This document shows, one piece after another, positions 1 through 7,241 of a stretch of DNA of 19,517 nucleotides. The position numbers were made by a program, and so were the translations under genes. The stretch covers positions 1 to 19,517 of the forward strand of contig CAZTRF010000016.1 of the NCBI GenBank assembly GCA_964616495.1, written 5' to 3'. Under the pieces are notes generated by a model. The model worked only from the letters and a program-made list of their open reading frames with translations. It was not told the origin of the DNA and searched no databases. Within the stretch, counting starts at the first letter, position 1, and each line of letters opens with the position of its first letter. Origin of the DNA: DAOSVX01 sp964616495 (GTDB taxonomy: Bacteria; Bacillota_I; Bacilli_A; RF39; UBA660).

Positions 1-1
1 T

Positions 2-587
2 GCTCTAGCATTAAGTGATTCCACAATAACTAGTGAGGATGATTTTGCATACGTAGTATTAAATATACCGGCAGGAGAACAAGGTGGCGCATTAGAAAGT
101 GCGATAAATCTATTTTATGAAACATATATCGATAATGGAACAGATATAGATTATATTAGTTATTTAGCAGATAGTAGTTTCTGTAGTGATACAACATGGA
201 GTAGTACTTCAGGAAGTTTATGGCGTTTTGCACCATATACAAGGCTAAATACATACGGTAATCCGGTAGTGCCAAGTTACTTATGTCCAGAAGAAGTAAC
301 ATACAAAGTCGGAGGAACAACAGGGATAAAATTAACATATCCAATAGCTGCATTAACAGCAGATGAAGTAGCATATGCTGGAGGAAGATTCGACACATAT
401 AATTCAGGCTACTATCTAAATAACCCATTAACGATAAACACCGTTTGGTGTGGATGGCAATGGTAGTGGATACGACAGCAACGTGAGCAATGGGAACGAG
501 GTCCGGGTAGTTTTAAATCTGAACTCGGAAGTGCTGACGGCTGGGAGCAATGGGACAGAAGCTAATCCATATATAATAGGAAACTAG
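2..587 (+). pseudogene. 3' end of a repeated-family surface protein (DUF6273-like), frame-broken
   Basis: The 5' part lies outside the window. The frame starting at base 2 is open to the TAG at 464-466 and reads as a protein with motifs such as LTYPIAALTADEVAYAGG and YYLNN. A second frame, open from 438, continues to the TAG at 585-587 with VDGNGSGYDSNVSNGNEVRV, then LNLNSEVL and a final NPYIIGN. From memory of the family, intact relatives run continuously from the YYL motif through a W-x-LSP segment to a V-W-G-V-D-G-like stretch and a closing VRPVINL...NPY motif. Here the W-x-LSP segment is missing and the frame changes around 440-450, so the two pieces look like one gene with a deletion. 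Naming the family DUF6273-like is recollection, not a search result. No function is known to me; two cysteines and the modular ending suggest an extracellular protein. Confidence 0.6.
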
Positions 588-601
588 TGTGAGAAGAGTA
601 T

Positions 602-629
602 CTTCCAAAATGACCCATCATTTTGGAAG
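602..629 (+). terminator. Perfect hairpin after the broken surface gene
   Basis: A perfect 12-bp stem (CTTCCAAAATGA / TCATTTTGGAAG) with a CCCA loop lies 15 bp after the last stop codon. No T-run follows, so it is not a textbook intrinsic terminator. A second imperfect hairpin follows at 632-654 (CTTTG/CAAAG outside, AGAG/CTCT inside). It most likely ends or stabilises the upstream transcript. Confidence 0.45.
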
Positions 630-710
630 GCCTTTGAGAGCTTGCTCTACAAAGCAAGGAAAAATGGTTTATATAATAAATATAAATAGGTTAAATCTTA
701 AAAAGAGGTA

Positions 711-739
711 TTGACAAAAAAATATATCTATAATATATT
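711..739 (+). promoter_or_regulatory. Promoter of the ABC exporter operon
   Basis: A perfect -35 box TTGACA (711-716), a 17-bp A/T-rich spacer and a -10 box TATATT (734-739) form a sigma-A type promoter. Transcription would start near 746, giving a leader of almost 90 nt before the ATG at 834. Confidence 0.7.
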
Positions 740-761
740 AAAAAAGACATTTACTTAAAAA

Positions 762-806
762 CTTAGTTTTGGCAACTAGAACTACATATGACATGTGGCT
801 TTTTTT
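762..806 (+). promoter_or_regulatory. Candidate attenuator in the ABC operon leader
   Basis: Within the leader, TAGTT/AACTA (764-768 with 774-778) can pair. It is followed by CTACAT/ATGTGG (782-787 with 793-798, one G-T pair), and then by C and seven T (800-806). A short hairpin plus T-run 28 bp before the start codon looks like a conditional terminator. AAAAC/GTTTT (758-762 with 766-770) offers a competing fold. The stems are short, so this is a weak call, and I recognise no riboswitch class. Confidence 0.35.
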
Positions 807-833
807 GATGTTTGGAAGGAAGGGTGAAAAAAC

Positions 834-1814
834 ATGACTTTCATCACGGTAAAAAACATTAAGAAAACATTTAAAGTGGCAAAAAGGAAAAGTGGGTTAA
901 AAGCTACTTTAAAGAGTTTTTTCAAAAGAGATTATAAGTATGTTAAAGCAATTGATGATATCTCTTTTGACATTAAGAAGGGGGAAATTGTTGGTTATAT
1001 TGGACCTAATGGAGCAGGTAAGAGTACTACTATTAAAATTCTTAGTGGTATTTTAAAACCAGATGAAGGAACGGTCTTAATCAACAAAATGGTTCCTTTT
1101 AAAGAAAGAGAAAAATATGTAAGAGGAATAGGAGTGGTATTTGGACAACGGAGTCAATTATGGTGGGATATTCCTGCTGAGGATACTTTTGATCTTTTAA
1201 AAGATATTTATAAAATACCAGAGGAAGAGTATCAAGAAACCAAAAAAGAATTAATAACAACTTTAAACATTGAAGAAATAATAAAAGTACCGGTACGTCA
1301 GTTGAGTTTAGGGCAGAGAATGCGTTGCGAAATAGCTGCATCATTATTACATCGTCCTCAAATTTTATTTTTAGATGAACCCACTATTGGTTTAGATGCA
1401 GTTAGTAAACAAATTGTTAGAAGCTTTATAAAAAAGGTTAATTTAGAACAAAAAGTAACAATTATTTTAACAACACACGATATGAGTGATATTGAGGCTT
1501 TGGCCAAAAGAATAATCTTAATTGGTAAAGGCAAAGTCCTTTATGATGGGTCTTTAGTAAAATTAAAGAAAATGGTAGATACTAATAAATATATTACTGT
1601 CACAACTTCTTCAAAATTAAACATTAAATTAAAGGGTATTATTAAAAAAGAAAAATTAAAAGATGGATATCGATTTGTTATTGATACTAAAGAGTTAAAA
1701 ATTTCAAATTTTATTAACACTTTGAGTAAAATGATTAATATTGAAGATATTGAAATTGATAATGAAAATATCGAAAATATAATTGTAAAGTTATATAAGG
1801 AATATAAAATATGA
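834..1814 (+). CDS. ABC-2 type exporter, ATP-binding protein
   Basis: This is the 326-residue nucleotide-binding subunit of an ABC exporter, acting on the cytoplasmic face of the membrane. Walker A is GPNGAGKST (57-65), the Q-loop glutamine is in FGQRSQLW (about 105), the signature is LSLGQ (157-161), Walker B is ILFLDEP (177-183) with E182 as catalytic base, and the switch histidine is H215 in TTHD. An N-terminal extension of about 30 residues before the core and a C-terminal domain of about 90 residues fit the COG4586-type ATPases that pair with COG4587 and COG3694 permeases, the order seen here. A related trio in Synechocystis exports methyl viologen, so drug or organic-cation export is possible, but the substrate is unknown. 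The start is supported by a GGAAGGAAGGG ribosome site. The stop overlaps the next ATG by ATGA. Confidence 0.93.
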   Translation: MTFITVKNIKKTFKVAKRKSGLKATLKSFFKRDYKYVKAIDDISFDIKKGEIVGYIGPNGAGKSTTIKILSGILKPDEGTVLINKMVPFKEREKYVRGIGVVFGQRSQLWWDIPAEDTFDLLKDIYKIPEEEYQETKKELITTLNIEEIIKVPVRQLSLGQRMRCEIAASLLHRPQILFLDEPTIGLDAVSKQIVRSFIKKVNLEQKVTIILTTHDMSDIEALAKRIILIGKGKVLYDGSLVKLKKMVDTNKYITVTTSSKLNIKLKGIIKKEKLKDGYRFVIDTKELKISNFINTLSKMINIEDIEIDNENIENIIVKLYKEYKI

Positions 1815-2614
1815 AAAGTTATTTATCATATTTTAAGTTAAGGCTTATTACGAGTCTTCAATATCGAGCTGCTGCTTTAGCTGGAATTGCTGCTCAGGTA
1901 TTTTTTGGAATTATTTTTATCTTTGTTTATTTAGCTTTTTTTGAATCGGGCAGTGGTAATGCTCCAATGCAAGTAAAAGAATTGGTTAATTATTTATGGC
2001 TAAATCAAATGTTTTTTGCAATAGTCTGTATGTGGCATAAAGAGCGAGATTTGTTTCAATTAATAAAAAGCGGCAATATTGCTTATGAATTATGTCGTCC
2101 TCAAAACATTTATTGGATGTGGTATGTAAAAACATTAGCTTCACGAGTAGCTAGCGTATCACTTAGATGCCTGCCAGTAATGATTATTGCCTTTTTATTA
2201 CCTAAGCCCTATGGCTTAACATTGCCACCTAATTTAGATTCATTTATTTTATTTTTAATAGCTTTTATTATTGGAGTATTTCTAAGTAATGCTATTATTA
2301 TGCTATTTCATGTAATTACATTTTTTACTTTAGATGAGAAGGGGATAACGAATATTATTACAGCGATAGCCGATATTTTGTCTGGATTAGTTGTTCCCAT
2401 CTTGTTTTTTCCAAAGTTTTTACAAATAATATCAAATTATTTGCCGTTTAGATATGTTAGCGATTTTGCTTTTCGAATTTATTCAGGATCTATCATTTAT
2501 AATGAAGCCCTACCGGGAATGATAGTAGAAATATTTTGGGTTATAATTATTACTATTATCGGATTATTAATAACTAAGGTAGCAACTAAAAAATTAGTTG
2601 TTCAAGGAGGCTGA
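1811..2614 (+). CDS. ABC-2 type exporter, permease subunit 1
   Basis: A 267-residue polytopic membrane protein with about six hydrophobic segments, including a first segment around 21-43 (AAALAGIAAQVFFGIIFIFV) and a last around 238-256. Its order and character fit the COG4587-like ABC-2 permeases that form a heterodimeric channel with a COG3694-type partner. It starts in an ATGA overlap with the ATPase gene and ends 2 bp before the next start, so the three genes are translationally coupled. Conserved motifs in this family are few; the assignment rests on hydropathy, length and operon context. The substrate is unknown. Confidence 0.88.
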   Translation: MKSYLSYFKLRLITSLQYRAAALAGIAAQVFFGIIFIFVYLAFFESGSGNAPMQVKELVNYLWLNQMFFAIVCMWHKERDLFQLIKSGNIAYELCRPQNIYWMWYVKTLASRVASVSLRCLPVMIIAFLLPKPYGLTLPPNLDSFILFLIAFIIGVFLSNAIIMLFHVITFFTLDEKGITNIITAIADILSGLVVPILFFPKFLQIISNYLPFRYVSDFAFRIYSGSIIYNEALPGMIVEIFWVIIITIIGLLITKVATKKLVVQGG

Positions 2615-2615
2615 T

Positions 2616-3392
2616 ATGAAGATTTATTTAAAATATTTAAAACTTCATTGGAAGTCAACTCTTCAATATAAAGCATCATTTGTTATGAGTCTTATTGCTC
2701 AAATATTTGTATTTTTTACTTATTATTTTATTATTATTGCTTTATTTACTAAATTTGACAATATAAAAGGTTTTACCTTATATGAGGTATTATTAACTTT
2801 TGGAGTTATTCAATTTGGTTTTGCTATTTGTGAAACATTTGCTAGAGGAATAGATACATTTGATAAACTAATTATTGATGGATCTTTTGATCGAATATTA
2901 TTAAGACCACGTAATATTTTATTACAAGTAATTGGTTATGAAATTGACTATGTAAAATTGTCTAGAGTAGTTCAGGCTGTTATTGTTTTACTGATAGCCG
3001 TTATTAAAATAAACATAATTTGGACCCCTCTTAAAATATTAACTTTAATTCTAATGTGCTTTAGTTCAGTTTTAATATTTTTTGGAATATTTACTGTAGC
3101 AGCTTCTTATTGTTTTATTACAGTACAAGGTTTAGAAATTAGAAACGTTTTTACTGATGGAGGCAAGCATATGGCTCAATATCCAATTGGAGTATTTAAA
3201 AAGGGCTTGGTTTATTTCTTTACCTTTATTATTCCCTATGCCTTTGTTAATTATTATCCTCTCCTTTATATTTTAGGAAAAGTTAATAGCTCTTTATATG
3301 CATTTTCGCCTTTATTAATTATTATTTTTGTTATTCCTTGTATATTACTTTTTTATAAAGGAATTTCTAAATATACTAGTGTAGGATCATAA
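2616..3392 (+). CDS. ABC-2 type exporter, permease subunit 2
   Basis: A 258-residue polytopic protein with about six membrane segments, fitting the COG3694-like second permease of the exporter. The ATG at 2616 is chosen over an in-frame TTG at 2598 because AAGGAGG (2604-2610) sits 5 bp upstream of the ATG, and the TTG start would place that ribosome site inside the gene. Like its partner it begins with a KIYLKYLKLHWKSTLQYKASF stretch that mirrors the start of permease 1 (YFKLRLITSLQYRAAA), consistent with an ancient duplication. The gene ends in the bidirectional terminator shared with the convergent LCP gene. Confidence 0.88.
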   Translation: MKIYLKYLKLHWKSTLQYKASFVMSLIAQIFVFFTYYFIIIALFTKFDNIKGFTLYEVLLTFGVIQFGFAICETFARGIDTFDKLIIDGSFDRILLRPRNILLQVIGYEIDYVKLSRVVQAVIVLLIAVIKINIIWTPLKILTLILMCFSSVLIFFGIFTVAASYCFITVQGLEIRNVFTDGGKHMAQYPIGVFKKGLVYFFTFIIPYAFVNYYPLLYILGKVNSSLYAFSPLLIIIFVIPCILLFYKGISKYTSVGS

Positions 3393-3417
3393 AAAAAGAC
3401 ATTGCTGTCTTTTTTTT
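3391..3417. terminator. Bidirectional terminator between exporter and LCP genes
   Basis: AAAAAAAGACA, a TTGC loop and TGTCTTTTTTTT form a stem flanked by an A-run and a T-run, so it works on either strand. It overlaps the last base of the exporter operon and the stop codon of the convergent LCP gene. Confidence 0.85.
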
Positions 3418-5296
3418 ATTCTAATAAATCATCTATGACGGGATCTTTTTCAGGAGTAGGGTCATTAGTAGTATTATCTTTTTTTATAACATAAATAGTG
3501 ATAGTTTTAACATTATCTAACAGGGTAGTAGCTTTTATATTTTGAGATACTACATAACCCTCTTCATAAGAATCTTTATATAAAGAATCGCCTATATTAA
3601 CATTTTCATAATTTATCGAAATACCTTTACTAGAGGCCCATTCATTAATATAGGCTTTTGACTTCCCAATAAAACTAGGAACAGTATCTTTTAAACTAAC
3701 ACCACCACTACTAGTTTTACCGATAATCTTTTTTTCATAAAGTTCATTGATAGAGTAAGTAAATGTAGTAATTGCTTTTGGTTTTTGTAATTCTAAATTT
3801 TCTTTCATCGCATTTACTATTTCTTTTAAACTTTCTGGATAATATATTTCCATACTACGATTATCTATCATCTGGTTGTAAGTCATTAAATAAGTTTTTT
3901 CGATATTTATAGCATTAGTTCCTAAAGAGTTTGTTAAAATGTTTTTGGCTACTTCATACAAAGAAAGCATTTGATTAGCTGATATATTAGTATCCATACT
4001 AGAACTAACGGCATCTAATAGTTTATAAAATTCAGTAAAAGATCTAATGTTTTTGATTTCGTTACCTAAAGCAGTAACGACTAGTTGTTGATTTTGTCCT
4101 CTTTTAAAGTCATTTCTAATTCCACAATTGGTATTATATTTACTGGCACAATAGTTGCTCCAACAATGTCTATTACGAGATAATGCTAAGGCCTGTTCAC
4201 CATTTAAATGTTGTAATCCTTCTTCAACATAAACTGTATAGTTTCCAAATCTTCTTTGGCTATCTTGTTCACAAAAAGCATAAGGGACTTCAACATCAAT
4301 ACCATCTAAGGCATTAACTAAATTAACCAGACCGCTAAAATTCATTTTTACATAATAGTCAATATTAATGTCGGTAAGGTTTTCGATAGTATTAATTACA
4401 CAATTGGTTCCACCATAAGCAGAAGTATTAATTTTAGCTTCTTTATTATTACGACAAGCTATCGGAACATAGGTGTCTCTAGGAATACTTAGCATTGTTA
4501 CATTTAAGGTGTTAGGATTAAAAGTAATTAGCATTAATGTATCTCCATTAAATGATTGGTTAGCATTTAACTTAGTGCCAGTTCCATCAACTCCTATTAA
4601 AAGAATAGTAAAAGGCTCAGTTAATTTTTTATTGCTTTTTTCAGTCTCTTTTTCTCTTTCTTCTGAATAAGTATATAAAACTGTAATATCTTCATTAATG
4701 GTCTTAAACTCATCTTCATTACCAAATAATATTTCATAATTGCTAGAAACAAATGTCCCATTTATTTCTTTATCATATAAAGCTTTTAGCATATCTGGGT
4801 AGTCATCATAGTAAACAATTTCTGGTAAATTGATTTGTTCTTTTTTTATTAATTTTTTAGCAAGAATATATCCTTCAATATCGGTAGCATCATTTATCAT
4901 TCCTAATTTTTCACTTTTATTATTATTCAAAGTAGTATCTTTAAGAGCTATTAAATTAGAGGTATAGGTAATTGTTTCTTTATTAAAAGAGCTAATCTTA
5001 TTATAGGTTTTATCAATATAATAAGAGCCAATTATAAATACGGGAATAAAAATAGTAATTATTACGGAAAATACAATAAAGGTTTTTCTTCTTCTTCCTA
5101 CTGAACAAGTGAACCCAACTATGAAATACATAATCGCTAATAAGAAGAATATTACTAAAGCAATAATTCGATATAGTGTTTCGATTCCCTCCAAAGTTAA
5201 AATGCTTTTAGTAAAGAAGCCTAAAGTTATTAAGTAAAGAGCCATTATTATTATAAAAGCTAAAAATATTTTATTAATTTTTTTCTTTTTCTTCAT
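3416..5296 (-). CDS. LCP-family (LytR-CpsA-Psr) wall polymer transferase with PASTA-like tail
   Basis: LCP proteins transfer undecaprenyl-linked glycopolymers to peptidoglycan outside the membrane. The 626-residue product has three membrane segments (about 6-28, 42-64, 71-93), an extracytoplasmic region of about 130 residues, an LCP domain at about 229-415 and a PASTA-like domain at about 536-606. Catalytic-site residues expected of the family are visible: D252 in GDTLML, R273-D274 in SIPRDTY, R374 and R376 in LSRNRH, and D396/R399/Q401 in DFKRGQ. Six cysteines lie in the LCP domain, enough for three disulfides. The start at 5296 is chosen because AAGGAG lies 6 bp upstream; an in-frame ATG at 5353 would overlap the predicted -35 box. 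The PASTA-like module suggests binding to peptidoglycan. The gene is divergent from the glucosaminidase operon, in keeping with a shared envelope role. Confidence 0.92.
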   Translation of the reverse strand: MKKKKKINKIFLAFIIIMALYLITLGFFTKSILTLEGIETLYRIIALVIFFLLAIMYFIVGFTCSVGRRRKTFIVFSVIITIFIPVFIIGSYYIDKTYNKISSFNKETITYTSNLIALKDTTLNNNKSEKLGMINDATDIEGYILAKKLIKKEQINLPEIVYYDDYPDMLKALYDKEINGTFVSSNYEILFGNEDEFKTINEDITVLYTYSEEREKETEKSNKKLTEPFTILLIGVDGTGTKLNANQSFNGDTLMLITFNPNTLNVTMLSIPRDTYVPIACRNNKEAKINTSAYGGTNCVINTIENLTDINIDYYVKMNFSGLVNLVNALDGIDVEVPYAFCEQDSQRRFGNYTVYVEEGLQHLNGEQALALSRNRHCWSNYCASKYNTNCGIRNDFKRGQNQQLVVTALGNEIKNIRSFTEFYKLLDAVSSSMDTNISANQMLSLYEVAKNILTNSLGTNAINIEKTYLMTYNQMIDNRSMEIYYPESLKEIVNAMKENLELQKPKAITTFTYSINELYEKKIIGKTSSGGVSLKDTVPSFIGKSKAYINEWASSKGISINYENVNIGDSLYKDSYEEGYVVSQNIKATTLLDNVKTITIYVIKKDNTTNDPTPEKDPVIDDLLE

Positions 5297-5324
5297 ATAA
5301 TACTCCTTATCTTGTACTTTAAAC

Positions 5325-5353
5325 ATTATATAACAATATTTTACCTTTAACAA
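5325..5353 (-). promoter_or_regulatory. Promoter of the LCP gene
   Basis: On the minus strand, -35 TTGTTA (5353-5348), a 17-bp spacer and -10 TATAAT (5330-5325) stand about 30 bp upstream of the chosen LCP start. This supports the downstream start at 5296. Confidence 0.6.
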
Positions 5354-5401
5354 CGAATAATTATAGTGTTGACAAAAACTGTTAACCTTTAGTTCATTTC
5401 C

Positions 5402-5430
5402 TATACACCTTTTATTAATTTTGTTATAAT
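5402..5430 (+). promoter_or_regulatory. Promoter of the dockerin/cohesin operon
   Basis: -35 TATACA (5402-5407), a 17-bp spacer and a perfect -10 TATAAT (5425-5430) lie 28 bp upstream of the ATG at 5459. It is back to back with the LCP promoter, with about 50 bp between them. A TTGACA at about 5370 has no -10 at the right distance. Confidence 0.65.
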
Positions 5431-5458
5431 TAAAGTGAATAATTATAGGGAGGCCATA

Positions 5459-7231
5459 ATGAAAAAAACAATTTCTATATTTTGCATTCTTTTATTAATT
5501 TTTTCTATGTTCATGGGCTTTATTCCTAAAGCAGAAGCCGCTATAGCAGGTAGGACTTTGGCAGAACCAAGTTTACCAGTTAGAAGTGAACCAAATAGTA
5601 AGGCAACTCGAATAACATCGATTCCTTATAATACTATAATTGATGTTTTAAGCACTGATTTATTTCAGGGAAGTGGTTGCTCCGAAGGATGGTATAAAGT
5701 TAGATATAATGGCAATGTCGGATATTCATGTAGCGAGTCTATTAGTTTTTATGTTTCTGGTGACATCGCCACTGAAAGAGAACCAGTTAATGATTATGAA
5801 ATAGTTTGGAAAGAAAAGGGCTTTCCTTCTGGTTACTGGGAAAGTTTGACCGCTTTAAAAATAGGCCATCCTAATTATGATTTTAAAGCTATAAATACAG
5901 GAATTGATTTTTCAGAGGCCGTAGCTAATGAAGCTGTGGTAGGGACCAGCTTAATTCAAGTAAGTGACTTATCTTCTTCTAAAGTAGCTTGGATATCAAC
6001 GGCTGGTGGTTCATATAACTATACTACTAAAACCTATGAAGTATTAGAAGGATCAAGTTGGTATGCAGCTAATGCTGAAACGGTAGCTTATTATATGGAT
6101 CCTCGAAACTTTTTTAATGAATCAAGAATTTTTATGTTTGAAGATTTATCATATACAGGCACCTATATAACAGAAACTGCTATTCAAAAGGTATTTAATA
6201 GCTTTTCTAATTTATACCCTCATGCTAAAGCCTTTTTAGATGCTGGAGTAGCAACTCAAATTAATCCCGTTTATTTGGCTTCTTTATCTCGTCAAGAAAT
6301 TGGTAAAAGTGAAATGCTAGTTTCGGGAGGTAGTTATATTTATCCTGATGTTAATAAAAACTATCCTGATTGGATAGGAAAAGAAATAAGTGGAGTATAT
6401 AACTTTTTTAATTATGGCGCTGGAACTGATGCCAGGCCAGCTTATAATTCATTAGTATATGCTTACTATCAAGGATGGACAAGCGCTTTAGCAGCCGTTA
6501 CTGGAGGAGCAAATAAAATAGGAAAGAACTATATTAGTAAGGGTCAAAATACATCTTACTTTAAAAAATACAACGTTAAACCAGGAGCAACTAGCACCAC
6601 CTATACTCATCAATATATGACTAATATACAGGCTCCTTATAGCGAATCTTCAACTAGTTATAATACTTATAATTCAATTGGGGTCCTTGCCACTGATTCA
6701 GTAGTACCATTTGTTTTTGAAATTCCGGTTTATAAAAATATGCCTGTCAAAACAGAGTTGCCTACTGAAGTAAAATTTTTAACTAATTACGGAAGTACTG
6801 TTATTGATGGCTTACTAGGAAGTACTATTATCAAAAATGATGGATCTTATTTAAGTGGCTTTGATATAGGCATGACTCCTGATAATATCTTAAATGCAAT
6901 CATAGCTGTATCAGGAGAAGCAAAGGTAAATATATATGATGGAGCTGGGAACATTAAAACTAGTGGATCTTTAGTTACAGGAGATAAAGTAAATATTACT
7001 TATCAAGATGAAAGTCAGCAATATCAAATAGTGATTTATGGAGATGTTTCAGGAGATGGTCAAATTGACATTTTAGATTTACTAAAAGTTCAAAAACATA
7101 TTATGGAGGCATCGGTTTTAGAAAATAGTTATAATAAGGCGGCTGATACCAATCAAGATGGAGTAGTAAATATAGTTGACTTATTAAGAGTTCAAAAACA
7201 TATTGTAGGTCAAATTAAAATAGTAGGATAG
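5459..7231 (+). CDS. Secreted SH3b-glucosaminidase with C-terminal dockerin
   Basis: A predicted endo-beta-N-acetylglucosaminidase that cuts peptidoglycan glycans. The 590-residue protein has a signal peptide (1 to about 27, ending AEA), an SH3b wall-binding domain (about 31-101) with two cysteines, and a GH73-like catalytic region (about 200-425) including YYMDPRNFF, SRQEIGKSE (E280 as likely catalytic acid) and GVYNFFNYGA. A beta-rich linker (about 440-525) of the kind often found before dockerins follows. The end is a type I dockerin with two calcium loops: DVSGDGQIDILD (529-540) and DTNQDGVVNIVD (563-574), each followed by LL[KR]VQKHI. GGGAGG 5 bp before the ATG decides this start over an in-frame GTG at 5435. 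The cohesin gene follows 10 bp later, so enzyme and receptor are probably made together. Hydrolase class and dockerin are clear; the exact bond cut is inferred from the family. Confidence 0.9.
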   Translation: MKKTISIFCILLLIFSMFMGFIPKAEAAIAGRTLAEPSLPVRSEPNSKATRITSIPYNTIIDVLSTDLFQGSGCSEGWYKVRYNGNVGYSCSESISFYVSGDIATEREPVNDYEIVWKEKGFPSGYWESLTALKIGHPNYDFKAINTGIDFSEAVANEAVVGTSLIQVSDLSSSKVAWISTAGGSYNYTTKTYEVLEGSSWYAANAETVAYYMDPRNFFNESRIFMFEDLSYTGTYITETAIQKVFNSFSNLYPHAKAFLDAGVATQINPVYLASLSRQEIGKSEMLVSGGSYIYPDVNKNYPDWIGKEISGVYNFFNYGAGTDARPAYNSLVYAYYQGWTSALAAVTGGANKIGKNYISKGQNTSYFKKYNVKPGATSTTYTHQYMTNIQAPYSESSTSYNTYNSIGVLATDSVVPFVFEIPVYKNMPVKTELPTEVKFLTNYGSTVIDGLLGSTIIKNDGSYLSGFDIGMTPDNILNAIIAVSGEAKVNIYDGAGNIKTSGSLVTGDKVNITYQDESQQYQIVIYGDVSGDGQIDILDLLKVQKHIMEASVLENSYNKAADTNQDGVVNIVDLLRVQKHIVGQIKIVG

Positions 7232-7241
7232 GAGATAGTTT

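Noticed and set aside
447..566. Variable region of a diversity-generating retroelement
   Set aside because: No template repeat and no reverse transcriptase gene is in the window; the odd composition alone does not prove it. Kept only as a question under the surface-gene finding.
746..833. T-box or known riboswitch in the exporter leader
   Set aside because: No TGGNACC-type T-box sequence and no motif of a class I know; the leader is too short for most classes.
2598..2615. In-frame TTG as start of permease 2
   Set aside because: The AAGGAGG ribosome site (2604-2610) would lie inside the gene; the ATG at 2616 is 5 bp after it.
5297..5353. Longer N-terminus of the LCP protein from the ATG at 5353
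   Set aside because: It would run through the predicted promoter and the AAGGAG site used by the ATG at 5296.
5435..5458. In-frame GTG as start of the glucosaminidase
   Set aside because: GGGAGG lies between this GTG and the ATG at 5459, and the signal peptide begins properly at the ATG.
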